Shown: positions 1 through 12,471, counted from the stretch's first letter. The stretch is DNA of 64,000 bases from Epiperipatus broadwayi (GCA_028023455.1 JAQFVV010006215.1:8504950-8568949); one strand, 5' to 3'. A program made the numbers and translations. The notes: generated by a model not told the origin, from the sequence alone.

Positions 1-255
1 AAATTAAATTATAATATATTTATAATATTTTAATAATTTTTTAAAAATATTAACAATGATTTCTGATGTTTCTCTCTATCATGACAAATGTTTAAAAATA
101 TTAGACCTATTATTCTGAATTTTATAAAGACCATTTTGATAATGAAATATCAAGTATTTTCAATTTTTTGATGTGATAGCGAGAACTATCTTAAAAACTT
201 TTATCAATGGTAATCATAAAATCTGACATGAAACTGTTTTATTGTTATTAAATAG

Positions 256-455
256 ATAAATGCATCTGATCCTGATAAAGGAAGTAATGGTCAAGTGGAC
301 TATTCCATTCTGCATTCCTATAAAAGACTACCATTTGAAATGAGACAATCACATTTAATTATTACTGACTATTTAGATCCATGTCTATATCCTACCCAAG
401 ACTATTTTTTTAGTATCGTGGCATCTGATAACTCCAGCATACCTTCATTCCAAAG
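256..455 (+). CDS. Cadherin exon 1
   Basis: 200 bp, enters in phase 0 and leaves in phase 2. It opens with the calcium-binding DPDxGxN signature (ASDPDKGSNGQVDYSIL) and has the EC strand motif SIVASDNSS near its end. Where most EC domains have LDRE it reads DYLDPCLYP, with a cysteine. It is homologous to exon 8 (same length to one codon, same phases). The acceptor is aatag; the donor gttata is weaker than usual because it has T at +3, but reading on meets a stop at once and exon 8 ends at the same point. Confidence 0.82.
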
Positions 456-1130
456 GTTATAATAATTAATTTAGTACATAATAAAATGTTACTATAGTAT
501 TTTAAAAATTATTTTACATGATAATTTAATTGCTCTTATAGCATATTTAATATTATTGTTTGATATTTTATGATAATACAATTGAATTTTGGTTGATACT
601 GTTTATGGGAATTGGGAGCTTCACTTGTTATATTATATTTAATCATTATGTTTTGTCATATATTCATTTAATAAATTATTGTCTACTCTATTTGGAGCTA
701 CAACATATCTTATTATTTTTAGCTATTGCATTCATTCTAGCTTAAAGAATTATAAGATAGCCAGTCATTTTGTTTTTATTGTAAATTTATTTTTTGTTGT
801 TTTTCAATTGGCGTTTAGTTATGTATTATGTGGTGTAATTAGAAATTTATAATTGCAGCTTAATTTACTACTTATTAATGTACATTAAAAATAGATTATA
901 TTTACCCGTTTAAAGAGGTTTATTTAAATCTTTTTGTATCAATAATTTCAATCTCTGTGATCAAGTTGCAATCTTTAGTGTCTATATAAGTATATTAGAC
1001 CATTAATAAAGGTAGGATTCTACCTTTTTGTGCCTTGACAACAGTTTGAAATTCTTGATTGTTATTGATATTGGGATTATCTAAGTGTTGACTGGCTTTT
1101 ATTGAATGTTGTAGTTATAAATTCTTTACA

Positions 1131-1191
1131 CAAATAATAATAATATTGCATATTATACTCAAATAATAATAATATTGCATATTATACTCAC
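1131..1191. repeat. 31-bp tandem duplication
   Basis: The unit caaataataataatattgca followed by tattatactc occurs twice head to tail, almost exactly. Probably a replication-slippage duplication. Confidence 0.7.
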
Positions 1192-2369
1192 AGTGATTAT
1201 TCTGATTGTTGTTCAAGGCTGTTATTTTTTTTTATTGTAGTATTTTCATGACTTATAATTTTATTACTCTCTATATTGATTTTGTAATACATATTTCCGT
1301 ATCAGATCCATAAATAAGCACAGGTAGAATATACTTATTAAAAACTTTCCTTAGCATGGAAATAAAGTGTTTGTTAATATTAAATTATATCTATAGAAGT
1401 GATTCTATCCATGTTTAATTCTATGATTCATTTTATTTGCTTCCATTTGTATTAATTATTTGACCAAGATAAAGATATAGATAATAAATTTCTAATTAAT
1501 TAATATAAATCTTTATTATCTCCTTTTTTGAAAACCATTTAATGTTAATATTATTGTCTTTAGTTTTATTTTTTTGTTTTCTGCAGTTTTAAAGCATCAT
1601 TTCAAAAAGGCTACATTGGCTGCAAAATCTAGCTGATTTAACATCTTTATTTAATTTTATTAGCTTTATTTTTTATCTGAATTCATAATATATGTTTTAT
1701 AAAGTCATTATAAAATATTTTGAAATGATTGAAGTATCATTTATGCAGTCTGATATCTGCTAGTGCAAATTTGATATTTTTAACAATTTGACTATTACCT
1801 GGATTTAACTTATATTATTTTAGAGTTTAATTACAACAGAAATTTCTGCAGAAACAAATGTTCATTCATCATCTTAAATGCATCCTCTCTATAACTTATC
1901 TTAATGTTTTGATATGATCTATTACACTATAATTATTTATAGGACTAATTTTTTGTCCTGATTGGTTTAAGTCCTAAGTTTCTTGCAACTGATTTATAAT
2001 GATCTTAAAATGCATCTCATTTAGAATTAATAAAAGACCAATAAGAATGTATTTCTTGATAAGTTTTCTCTCTTTCTCAAATAACAATATTACTATTGCT
2101 TTCACCTAGCCTTTTGGTATATTATATCATGTTAATAATTAATGTACGACTTGCCAACAATTTTTTTCCACCCCCCTTTTTTTAAAAAAAAAACTATAAT
2201 AATTCTGTTATTTTATAGCATTTTTCTTTTTATTATAGATTTCAATGCATGTCTCACTTTTTCACTAAAATATGTGGCATTTCGTAGTGTGATATCATAT
2301 TTGAACCAGATACTTTTTTTTCACATCATTCTTTATAAAGTTCTTCAATATCTTCAAGATGTATAAGAG

Positions 2370-2523
2370 TGAAAATTACATTACAGAAATATTATTCATT
2401 ATTGGATAATCTCTATTCTAATGGATGACTAATAAAAATATTAATATATTTTCATTAAGTGATATGTGTCAAAGTTGTGAGGGCAGCAAATTTGACACTT
2501 ATCAATTAAATTGTAGTAATTTG

Positions 2524-2583
<60 letters not shown>

Positions 2584-2866
2584 ATATATATATATACTAA
2601 ACAATGATAAAGTTATGTGTAAGAGATTGTGATTTGGGCCAACTAATGAATGCTGATTCAGCATGAAATGAGGCTCATAGATCTTTTTACATCTTTGGTC
2701 ATATGTTTATAATTATATTCATCCACAAGGTGTTAAAGTGGATAGAAACTAGTTCCTATCTTGTGTGAGAGTGATGTAGCAAAAATTACACTACAGAAAT
2801 ATTATTAATTATTGGATAATCTATAGTTTAATGAATGACTAATAAAAATTATTAATATATTTTCAA
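2370..2866. repeat. Direct repeat pair flanking a CTAT microsatellite
   Basis: About 90 bp at 2370-2460 (attacattacagaaatattat and following) recurs with some changes at 2776-2866. Between the copies lies the CTAT array at 2523-2597. It could be a diverged segmental duplication or paired ends of an old insertion; no terminal inverted repeats or LTR ends are evident. Confidence 0.6.
2523..2597 (+). repeat. (CTAT)n microsatellite passing into (TA)n
   Basis: An uninterrupted run of ctat units is followed by a short ta run. It creates a spurious open frame of repeated Leu-Ser-Ile-Tyr. Confidence 0.97.
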
Positions 2867-2971
2867 GACGTGTTTCTTGTTGTCACATCTTTTTATTATT
2901 AATGTTTATTCCATTTTCAATGGTAAAGATACTAAATTGAACATTATGATCTTCTTTATATAAATAGATTA

Positions 2972-3121
2972 AGTAATAGTTTTAATAAGGCTGTAAACCT
3001 TAGCAATGAGCGTCTGAAAAAATCGTCACTAGGGACCTCTGTAGGTCTTTAAAGAGGTCCCTAGTGACGATTTTTTCAGACGCTCATTGCTAAGGTTTAC
3101 AGCCTTATTAAAACTATTACT
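2972..3121. mobile_element. Perfect 69-bp hairpin (foldback MITE-like)
   Basis: Arms 2972-3040 and 3053-3121 are exact inverted complements over 69 bp with a 12-nt loop. The 16-bp sequence ataaatagattaagta occurs at 2960-2975 and again at 3157-3172, so the hairpin may lie inside an insertion with a duplicated target. No transposase is present. Perfect arms suggest a recent origin, since AT-rich palindromes decay quickly. Confidence 0.85.
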
Positions 3122-4796
3122 GAAATAATAGTGAGCGTTTAATAAAATTTATAATTATAAATAGATTAAGTATATTTGCCTGAAACAATTTAAGAATGTT
3201 TTAAAGAAAGCATTTAGAAACTCACAAAACTTGCACCAAAATTTATAAATAAAAAAAGCCTTTTGTTATAATATAGGCAGTCATAGAGAAATAATAGAAA
3301 GTCTTTATAGATGGAAAGCAGAACTATATTAAGAAAGAAAGTCTTAAATCAGAAATTAAAACATGAGAAAGTAAATAAAAAAGCAGCATCAAAAACTGAT
3401 TTATCTCAAGTAGAAGAAATGAATAATTAAAACTAAAATCAAAAAAACCAATTGAAATATTTTGTACATCCAGAAAGGAAGAACTACAAGATATATTAAA
3501 ACCAATATCAATTTTGATATGGCTACCATAAACCTAAGATATCTTTCATCATTGTTATTTATTTCTCAAAATTGACAAATTAAATGAAATAGCTTTTACA
3601 AGTCTTATGCATGCTTGATCAAGAAGTTATGTTTTGGAGGTATAAAATTTTATTTCAAATTATGTGCTTCCTGAGACTAAAATCAAACATGGATGTTTTC
3701 ACATCCATTTTAGAATGTTTAGGAATGCAACAATTATTTGATAAAATTATTGCATTAAAAGTTATTGTATAGATTAAGACAAATAATTTAAATTTATAAA
3801 ATGTTTTCAAAAAATGTAAATTTAAACTTAATGAAAAAAGATTTTTAAATATTTAAGATATATTATTATATCTTTTTATATTAATTAAAATATATTGGTT
3901 ATACTCAAGTAATTAGATGTCTTTTTAAAATTAATATTTTATTCTTTTTATAATGATAAAATCTTTGAAAATCTGAAGAACTGCTATACTAATTGCTGTC
4001 ACTAGAAAGGATATTGCTAAGAATAGAAAATAACGGAAAGCAACTATCAAGAAATATATTGAAGTCTTTCAGGATGAAATGTTGCTATAGAAAAAGTTAT
4101 GTCATCATTATAAAATATGAAGTAAACAAAATTTGATACTAGAATGACATATATGTGAATGTATTTGGCATTCACAGAGTTTCATCTTTGTCTCTTTTTA
4201 TTTTTTCCTGGAGGGGTGGGGTTAGAATGTCATACTTGTGATTGACAATAAATTCATAATTGATTATCCCTTTTAACATAAATTATTTTATCATCTCAAT
4301 ATGATATAAACTTTAATACTTTTTTTACATTGTTAAGTTGAATAGATACAGGAAATGTAATCCAAATAACAAGTAACTAGCTATTGTTTTTACTGCACTT
4401 TGAAAGCCACACAAATGTACGTATAACTACTTATGGAAAAAGCTATTAGTCAAAGCATTTACAAATAATTTTTATTTATTTATGAGCATATAAAGACAAG
4501 TTTACAATCTAATATAATTGAAAATGACCATATGATAAAACTTTGTAAGAATAGTATGATGAAGTCTCAAAATTGCAAGTTATTTCTATCTGAACTTATT
4601 ACTGTATATAATATTTAGAGGCTATCAGAAAAAAAAAACTCTTTTTATTGGTTAAAAAATAGGATTTGGACAATAACATTATTATGCATTCTTATAAAAG
4701 ATTTTATCATATTGTATATGCATGTACTTGATTGATATATAGGTATATACTGACCATAAGAAGTTTTTATTTTGATTAATAATAAATATAATAATT

Positions 4797-4959
4797 TTTA
4801 CACAAAGGCAAAACTCTCCTTACAGTAATACCACTCAGTGCAAGCCAGAGTAATCAATGGATGCAGGAAGGTTTGTGTATAAAACCTTCCTGCATCCATT
4901 GATTACTCTGGCTTCCACTGAGTGGTGCTACTGTATGGAGAGTTTTGCCTCTGTGTAAA
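4797..4959. mobile_element. Palindromic MITE with near-perfect arms
   Basis: Two arms of about 75-80 bp are inverted complements around a short loop near 4874-4881. The ends read cacaaaggcaaaactctcc and its complement, with TA on both sides, which would fit a Tc1/mariner-type target. The inner part (cagtaataccactcagtg, then taatcaatggatgcagg) recurs as the ends of the longer element at 18333-18765. Confidence 0.85.
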
Positions 4960-5195
4960 CAGCTTGTGTAAGCATAAAGAATGATGTTCATGTGATGTTT
5001 AGTGGTATAATAATTTTTATTTTAAGCTTTTATTAGTAGATAAGTTTTTAAAAATTGTTAATATTAATTTAAAATTATTTACTATTAATAGTTTTTTTTT
5101 TTTGTAATATTTGTTATTTGAGATTACCCATGTTTATATTTTAATACAAATAGATTTTAACTATTAAAAATTATATTAATTATATATTTTTTTAG

Positions 5196-5328
5196 AAAAA
5201 GCGTAGTAAATGTTGATGTAAATTTAAAAGAATTCTGTCCTCTTAAATTAAGACCAAGATTTGAATCCAAATTATATAAAACTAGTATAAAAGAAAAGCA
5301 GCAACATGAAAACTTTTTTGAAATGAAG
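5196..5328 (+). CDS. Cadherin exon 2
   Basis: 133 bp, phase 2 to 0. It encodes the end of one EC domain and the first strand of the next. Where a DxNDNxPxF calcium motif is expected, it reads KEFCPLKLRPRFES: the terminal PRF is kept but the acidic and Asn residues are gone and a cysteine is present. The next domain starts with an EK pair (SIKEKQQ) rather than xEN. It is homologous to exon 9. The acceptor follows a T-rich tract ending tttag; the donor is gtatgt. Confidence 0.88.
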
Positions 5329-5547
5329 GTATGTCATATCATTTTTCTAATAATTGTAATTTATAAAGATTAAAGAAAACGAATCTTATTATTTAATAGC
5401 ATGATTATTTTTGCATATTATAGTTATAATAATTTTTCGATATCTGTTTGTTCATAATCTTTAATTGTTTTCTTAATCTTAGTTCTTTATTATTTTTTGT
5501 AAATATTATTTTCTAATGTGGATAAAAATGTCAAATAATTTGTTTAG
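5329..5547 (+). other. Intron 2 (219 bp)
   Basis: Donor gtatgt, acceptor tgtttag. AT-rich with no other feature. Confidence 0.85.
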
Positions 5548-5630
5548 GCCTCAATAAGCAACAACATTCCTATAAAATATAGTATTGAAGGTGACCTTTA
5601 TGAAGATAGTTTTGCAATCAATGAAATTAG
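5548..5630 (+). CDS. Cadherin exon 3
   Basis: 83 bp, phase 0 to 2, encoding ASISNNIPIKYSIEG and then DSFAINEI, the central strands of an EC domain. It lacks the DxD/DPDxG calcium motif normally found before the YSI strand. It aligns with exon 10 (YSIAAG...FKINEI). Donor gtaatt. Confidence 0.86.
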
Positions 5631-7647
5631 GTAATTTTTATTTTAATTTTTTCCCCATCTTTTTGATATTATCCTTTTTATAATTTTTGCGAAAGAATTT
5701 ATTTATTTAAATAATTTGAATTTATATCATTATCATTATTATTAGTGTTTAAGAAAATATCACTTTACAACATTAACCAGGCTATTTTCTCCAATTATTT
5801 TTATCACTTAAACTTTATTTTATCTCTTTAAAATTTTTATAGTATTTATTTCTTTAAAATTAGCTATTAATTTTTATCTTTTTTCTGCCTCTTTCTTTTA
5901 TCCCTTCCTGTCATTCTCTGTAACATATTTGTTTATATTTCTTCACCTTAAATTTACAAATCATTTTTTTCCTGAAATATTTCTCAATAAATAATCTACT
6001 TCAACAAAAAATTTAACACTACCTCACTATTAATTTATTTTTTAATCGTATTTCTTTCATCCATTTCAAATCTACATCACAAAGGTCTCCAACATTTTTT
6101 TAAATTCATTTTTTACATCTCTACTCTCTATAAAATGATGTTCCAAACAAAATATTTAGCAAACTTTTTCCTTAAATATAATTTTAATGGACTATAAAAT
6201 ATTCTTCTATCAATGTCAAAAACCTATTCAATTACTGCAATCTTTTTTATCATTATTTCAATAAAATATTTAAAGGAATCAAATTATTCTATAATCCCCT
6301 ATCCTATCTTTAATGTTTTTCTTTCACTATTATTGTTTATTGCTTGAGGTTTATTTATTTTATTCCAAACTTTTTATCAATTCTGTTAATGTTTTATTAA
6401 AACTTATCTTCACTAACAGTAATGCCACGTTAACATCACATATCCTTGCAATGAACAGTTTCATTTCCAATACTACTTCCCTTACTATTGACAACTAATC
6501 TAAAATATGTATAACCAAAACACAAGATAAAAAGTATCCCTGTCTTAATCTCTTCCTATATTTGTCTCTTCAGTATGATTAAATCTAATATATTGTAACA
6601 TTCTCCACATTTTGGTAGATTCTGGTAGGCTTTCTTTTACACACTATAAAGTGAAAGTTAATCAAGCTATGGAGAAATATCCTGTTCCTATTTCCAAAAA
6701 CATAGCTATATTTCCTGATTAACTGGCTACTAATTATTGTGACTGAATTGCCAACGAAGTTAGTTTTAATTTATAAGAGGGCACCATAGTCAATAGACTC
6801 CTAACTTCCCCGTATCCCATAATTTTGACGCAAGTAACTAAAAGCTCGGGGTTATGATTTCCCGTAACTTTATTATTTTAGAGAATATTATTCCCAGAGC
6901 TTAGTCAATAACTATTAAATAGAATGGCAAATGTAATATCTTTAATTAAATATTAATTAACTAACATTCACAACATCTAATATTCAAATTAAAAATGTAC
7001 AAAGAGAGTGCTAAATTAATACTAAATATTTTATTAAAATCTATTTAAAATATTTATGCAAGAATTAGTAAAAAAGAAATTGGAAAAGCAAAACATACAC
7101 TAATCCAAATACTATTAATCTGATGAAAAGTTATTGTTCCATTTAAATTCTTTTAGCTAGTTCCTTGAAACATTGAAAATCAGTCACTATCCATATTATC
7201 ATTCATGGTTAATGATAATTGGCCAACAATTAAAGTCACAAATTGGGAGTAAATAATCTTAACTTACCAGTAAGCTTGTATCAGTTCTTATAATATACTT
7301 GTCTTCCTTTGGGATCCCATGTTTCTTGGCATTTAATTGATCTCTCCTGCTAGCATCTTCACATCTGGTCTGTTCCACAGCTGGAGCAAGAAAGTTGCGA
7401 TAACATCTTCATTGCAAAAAAATGATGTTCACAAGGCTTCATTTCCATTCTTCTGTGATGATTCCATTCAGCAAGTGAGTAGCGTTCCTGAGCAGACACA
7501 TTTCATGAAAACAGAACACCCTCACGGAAACCTCCAACTCTAAGAACACATGTTAAAAGAAAAGACTAGATCGAAGTTGTCCTCTTTCTTTTATACCTCG
7601 ATCCAGTTTTGAAACTTCTGCACATGTTATTATTATCATGACGCTTA

Positions 7648-7652
7648 GGTTT
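7648..7652. repeat. Target-site duplication (left) of miniature LTR element
   Basis: ggttt directly before the LTR; the same five bases follow the other LTR at 9262-9266. Confidence 0.85.
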
Positions 7653-8264
7653 TGATGTATCCATATGTATGATTATATACATTAAGACACAATGTTTTTA
7701 AGTAATCAGAATAGCGAATAGTCTGCAACACTATGTTCAATTCCCACAATGTTCTCTTGCAACAAATGCTCTGCTGTTCTCTTGCAATGAATGCTCTGCT
7801 GTTCTCTTGCAATGAATGCTCTGCTGTTCTCTTGCAATGAATGCTCTCAATATCTCTGCTGTGGTCTTTCAGCTACACCCATGGACTACATTTCTACTGG
7901 GTGCTGGTCATTAACCGCAAGCACTGACGCGAGATATCTCTACTGGAGTTGTACTCAAATAACTGCTGCTAAAACTCTCTATTCTGCTCACTGCCTTATA
8001 CTGCTCTACTGCTCTGCATAGTTGTTCTACAGTCTTTCTATAGCTTTCTGTTAATCCAGCAATTAATCCCATTGTTCAATAAAGTAACGTCTCTTATCTA
8101 GAAATATTTGCTATCAGCAAATATTTCTTGGAATTATCGTTTTCCATTACGTTAATGCTTAATTAAATTCCTCAGCTATCAGAGCACGATCTAAAAACAA
8201 CTCAAACAAATTCTAGTTTTTCCGGAGTGCACAAACTTGTCTGCCATTTTTACCAAATACTACA
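7653..8264 (-). repeat. LTR (612 bp; 3' LTR in element sense)
   Basis: TG...CA ended. It contains about four copies of a roughly 25-bp minisatellite (ttctcttgcaatgaatgctc type) around 7750-7850 and a short hairpin (aatatttgctatcagcaaat) near 8103. Short open frames here are LTR sequence, not genes. Confidence 0.88.
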
Positions 8265-8576
8265 CCTCCCTCCACTCCGGAAAAACCCTTGTTGCGATTC
8301 CTTGGTGTTTTGTTGTTATTGTTGTTTTTTTTTTCTACTTGGAGGAAACATATTTCCTGTTATTTCACTCAGAAATATTCCATTCCAAACTGCTGCCGAA
8401 CTTCTTCACCAGTTACATTCAATGGTGACTGCGCAAGCATTTTATTTCCAAACTTTCACTTCCATTGTTAACGTTATACTAACTGGGATTTCCATTTTCA
8501 CCAGGTTTCTCCATCTATAGCTAAACTTGTTCAAAACTTATTCGCTACTCACAGGTTCCAAATGCGGCTGCACCAT

Positions 8577-9261
8577 TGATGTATCCATATGTATGATTAT
8601 ATACATTAAGACAATGTTTTTAAGTAATCAGAATAGCGAATAGTCTGCAACACTATGTTCAATTCCCATGATGTTCTCTTGCAACGAATGCTCTGCTGTT
8701 CTCTTGCAACAAATGCTCTGCTGTTCTCTTGCAACGAATGCTCTGCTAATCTCTTGCAATGAATAATGCTCTGCTGTTCTCCTGCAACGAATGCTCTGCT
8801 GTTCTCTTGCAACTAATGCTCTCAATATCTCCACTGCGGTCTCCCCATCTCTGTGGGCTCTTTCAGCTACACCCGTGGACTACATTTCCACTGGGCACTG
8901 GTCATTAACCGCAAGCACTGACGCGAGATATCTCTACTGGAGTTGTACTCAAATAACTGCTGCTAAAACTCTCTATACTGCTCACTGCCTTATACTGCTC
9001 TACTGCTCTGTGTAGTTGTTCTACAGTCTTTCTATAGCTTTCTGATAACCCAGCAATTAATCCCATTGTCCATTAAGGTAACGTCTCTTATCTAGAAATA
9101 TTTGCTATCAGCAAATATTTCTTGGAATTATCGTTCACCATTACATTAATGCTTAATTAAATTCCTCAGCTATCAGAGTGCGATCTAAAAACAACAACTC
9201 GAACAAATTCTAGTTTTTCCGGAGTGCACAAACTTGTCTGCCATTTTTACCAAATACTACA
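8577..9261 (-). repeat. LTR (685 bp; 5' LTR in element sense)
   Basis: Same as the 612-bp copy but with extra minisatellite units (8670-8820) and a short insertion near 8845. The length difference lies mainly in the minisatellite. Confidence 0.88.
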
Positions 9262-12147
9262 GGTTTATAAATCTTATATATTTATTTTTAACTTTCTGTT
9301 ACAAAGTTCTTTTTTTAGTAAATTATTTCCGCAATCTTTAATCAATATCCTAAAGTTTTTTTGATCGTAATCTTCATACTTTTGGAATTTTTTTTGTTTA
9401 TCTGGATTAGTAATCTGCATGCCTTTCTTTTATTCTTTCCAATTTCAATTTTTATTAAACTACAGATAAATAATTTTAACCAAAAAAATCAACTCTCATT
9501 GTACATTTCTATTAAAAAAAAAAAATTACACTAACTAAAAAAAAAAAAAAAATCTGTGTTAATTTAAAAGATCTTTAAATTTACTTTTTTTTTAGCTCTT
9601 AAATATTCTCAAATGTCAATATATTTGGAATATCTATTTGTAGATGGTACAATATATATATACACACAAATTTTTTAAGAAGCATCTTTTTTTTCAGTGA
9701 ATACTTATTTTCCTCAAAATATCCAACTAAGTAATTCCATTTATTTTATCAAGAATATTTTGTAAGATCACTCCAAAAAAATATTACTCTCTCTTCCTGT
9801 ATCCATATACCATCAAATTCTTTAATTGCATTCCTTTTTTTCTTTATCTTTTTTTAAATCCAAACTATTGATTTCATTTATTTAAAACCGATTTACTTAC
9901 ATCTCTTAGTAATGACTTACCTGTATTGTGATTGTTATAATATGTTCACCGTTGTTGTAATAAGCAATTTCTTTACTAAATTCACAAGCATTGATAATCA
10001 CAAATTACCTATGTCAAAAGTATTCTATCTTTTTTTTGCTTATTGAAGTTATGCTATGATTATTTATATATTTACATTTACTATACTGATGTTTCATTTG
10101 GTATTTAGGGATTGTTAAGAATGTGGCACTGCCTTTATCCTTGGTGTGTTTATGGAATGATTTTAAAATTGTTTGTAGACATACTGAAATCAGACTAATG
10201 TTTAGATTTTATGCTCTGCATTGTAACACATCAATAAAATTAATGCTTAAATACCATCAAAATTAAAGAATTGATGGCACTATTCTTTTTTTTAATTGTC
10301 TTTATTGATGGGTTGTATTCGCTTATATATATAGCTCACTGGAAATTTACAATGATTTTTGTTATAATTTTAAAGTCTTTAATAAATCAATTGAAATTTT
10401 ATTTCTATGCTTTGCCCTTTTATTTAAGTCACTTATAATTTTGTTTTTAATTATTACACAATCTATTTCATTCTTGTTTCCTGATTTTCTCTGTTGATTA
10501 TTGCAATAAATGTAGAATTATTATTTACAACAATGACCTCTCATAAATTTATTCATATCTTTTACTAAATCATTTGGTATTCATCGATTACATGGATTTG
10601 TAATAGATGTTTCTAGAATAGAGTAAAGATAACTATTCTTGGAGGCTTATTATTTCTATCATGCATGCATATTTTTTGATTTGTTATTCATTTATTTAAT
10701 CTGTCTTTTTTAATCATTTTTTAAAATTCTATTATATATAAATTAAATTTATCTATGTGCTTTACATTATTATTTATTAGGTCTAGTACAAATACTTCTA
10801 CTTTTTAAGCAATTCATATTTTGTTTAAAGTTTTCACTTTTTTATTTTATTTATTATCTCATTATTAACCAAAGGCTTTTTGTTTTTTTTACTTCTTTTA
10901 TATTTATTGTTTTTACTGTATCATCTTTTAAATTGTTTTAATGTTTACCATATTTTCTTGATTTCTTTGCCTATTAACCTACCTCTATTTACTCCTTTAT
11001 TCTTATTCATCAAATCTAAAACTTATTTCCTAATTTTTATTTTCAGCATATTAATGGGTCATATTTTTGCATTAGAGCTTCTGATTCTTTTAAAAGATAG
11101 TCTCAGCTCTGCACCATTCACTTATGATCCTAACTGATGTTAGTTCCAGAATTTGTAATTATAGATGATTTAAATACAGACTTTTAAGCTCTCTTCAGCT
11201 ATCCATTCTATCTCATACAACCAATATACATGATCACACACATGTGAAAAAGATAAATGATCATCACTATACTTATTTTGTGCTGAAGCAGCACTCTCAA
11301 TTGGTCCAGATCATTTCCCACACACATATATAACCAGTGCTCAGTTTATATTAAGATAGCAAATCTTTAAACTTTAATGGACAGGCTTCAATCCACTCTA
11401 CCCTCCAACTCTTTAGCCATCCATACCAATGAAAATCTGATGATGGAACACCTCAATTCCAGGTTGATGCCAATATTATTATCATGCCCATGTTGTTACT
11501 AAGTCATTCTAAACCCTCATTTATAAGACATATTACTTTGACATTTTCATGTATAAATTTTTATGATTTTCCACCTATGTTTTTATTATTATCATGCCAT
11601 TAACATTACAAAACTCAATTAATCTTTTATCCTTATCATTTTTTAACTACAATCACTTTCTCATCTTTTTTTTATTTTATCCTGACATATTAATTTTTCA
11701 TTCCCATTATACAAATATTTTTTAATTATTTTACTTTTACTTTTTCAATGTTTTTATACATTATTTTTATTTTTTCGTAATCATAATTACTATTTAGCAT
11801 GGATAATTATCAACTAATGCTTATTTGCAGATATATTAATTACAAAATTTGTTTTATTCAAAACAATAACTAAACTACTATGTCTAATGCTAATCCCAGA
11901 GGTTTTGTACATTTTCTTTATTCTTTTCATCACAATTTACTCATTTTTCTCACAAACTCCTATAATATCTCAATTTTTTTTTATCACTTTTGTTTTTGTT
12001 TATAGTCCTAACATTCTATACATTTATTATTATAGTAGTCACTAATTCCAAAGAATATTGTGTAAAATGTTTTTAGCACTTGTGAATGCACATTTTTAAA
12101 ATAATATTTTATTATTAAATGTAAATTGTATAAAGGGTAGTTTTCGG

Positions 12148-12348
12148 TTATGCATACTGTGGCCACTAGGTGATGCTACAATACCACTAAGAAGCCTGCA
12201 AGCGATAAATTTCTATCCAAAAATTGCTGAAATCGATGGGAAATTAAAATTAAATGCCAAAGGCAAGACATCAAAAGTCAGTAAAAAAATTAAGTAAAAA
12301 AAATCAAGTGAAATAATACTGTCACCTAGCAGCCACAGTACACCAACC
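12148..12348. mobile_element. MITE-like repeat with short TIRs
   Basis: Imperfect inverted ends at 12154-12178 (atactgtggccactaggtga) and 12315-12340, whose complement reads tactgtggctgctaggtgac. The roughly 135-bp centre is purine-rich and non-coding. Exact ends and target duplication are not resolved. Confidence 0.55.
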
Positions 12349-12471
12349 CCCTACACCACACCCAACAGTACCCTACAGATATGCAAAAATCAAATATTTG
12401 GTTTTAGATTTAGAGTATACATATTTATTATTTTTTATTTCCAGTAAATCATGTAATTTTTTTTTTTTTAG

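Larger units (their letters stand above)
456..5195 (+). other. Intron 1 (4.7 kb)
   Basis: AT-rich intron without a convincing gene. It contains a 31-bp tandem duplication near 1131-1191, a CTAT microsatellite flanked by roughly 90-bp direct repeats (2370-2866), and two palindromic MITE-like elements (2972-3121, 4797-4959), each listed separately. I see nothing specific in 456-1130, 1192-2369 or 3173-4790. Confidence 0.7.
7653..9261 (-). mobile_element. Miniature LTR retrotransposon (TRIM-like), two LTRs, 312-bp interior
   Basis: Two direct repeats (7653-8264 and 8577-9261) start TG and end CA and are flanked by the 5-bp duplication ggttt. The orientation is minus: next to the right-hand LTR, the minus strand reads TGGTGCAGCCGCATTTGG (8575 down to 8558), a plausible primer-binding site, and next to the left-hand LTR it reads CCGGAGTGGAGGGAGG (8280 down to 8265), a polypurine tract. 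The 312-bp interior has no gag or pol reading frame, so the element must have been moved by enzymes encoded elsewhere. A solo LTR of the same family lies at 38599-39255 in the opposite orientation. Confidence 0.9.
5631..12471 (+). other. Intron 3 (6.8 kb)
   Basis: It holds the miniature LTR element at 7653-9261 and the TIR repeat near 12148-12348. The + strand at 5890-6640 is C-rich and T-rich in the same way as the minus-strand LINE at 15842-18330, so it may be an older LINE remnant, but its motifs are too decayed to claim. Moderately GC-richer sequence at 6640-7647 looks inserted and is unclassified. In 9267-12130 I see only AT-rich intron with homopolymer runs. Confidence 0.65.

Noticed and set aside
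2425-2607. 60-codon frame ending in Leu-Ser-Ile-Tyr repeats
   Set aside because: Translation of the CTAT microsatellite.
5890-6640. Second minus-strand LINE
   Set aside because: Composition and short stretches are suggestive, but no RT block is convincing; mentioned only under intron 3.
7791-8021. Cys/Leu-rich frames at 7791-8021, 8791-9015 and antisense 8606-8834; also 38792-39152 minus
   Set aside because: All lie in LTRs of one family and arise from the LTR minisatellite and its flank; frames differ between copies.
10880-11137. 85-codon hydrophobic frame
   Set aside because: T-rich intron sequence gives Phe/Leu-rich frames by composition; no start or family support.
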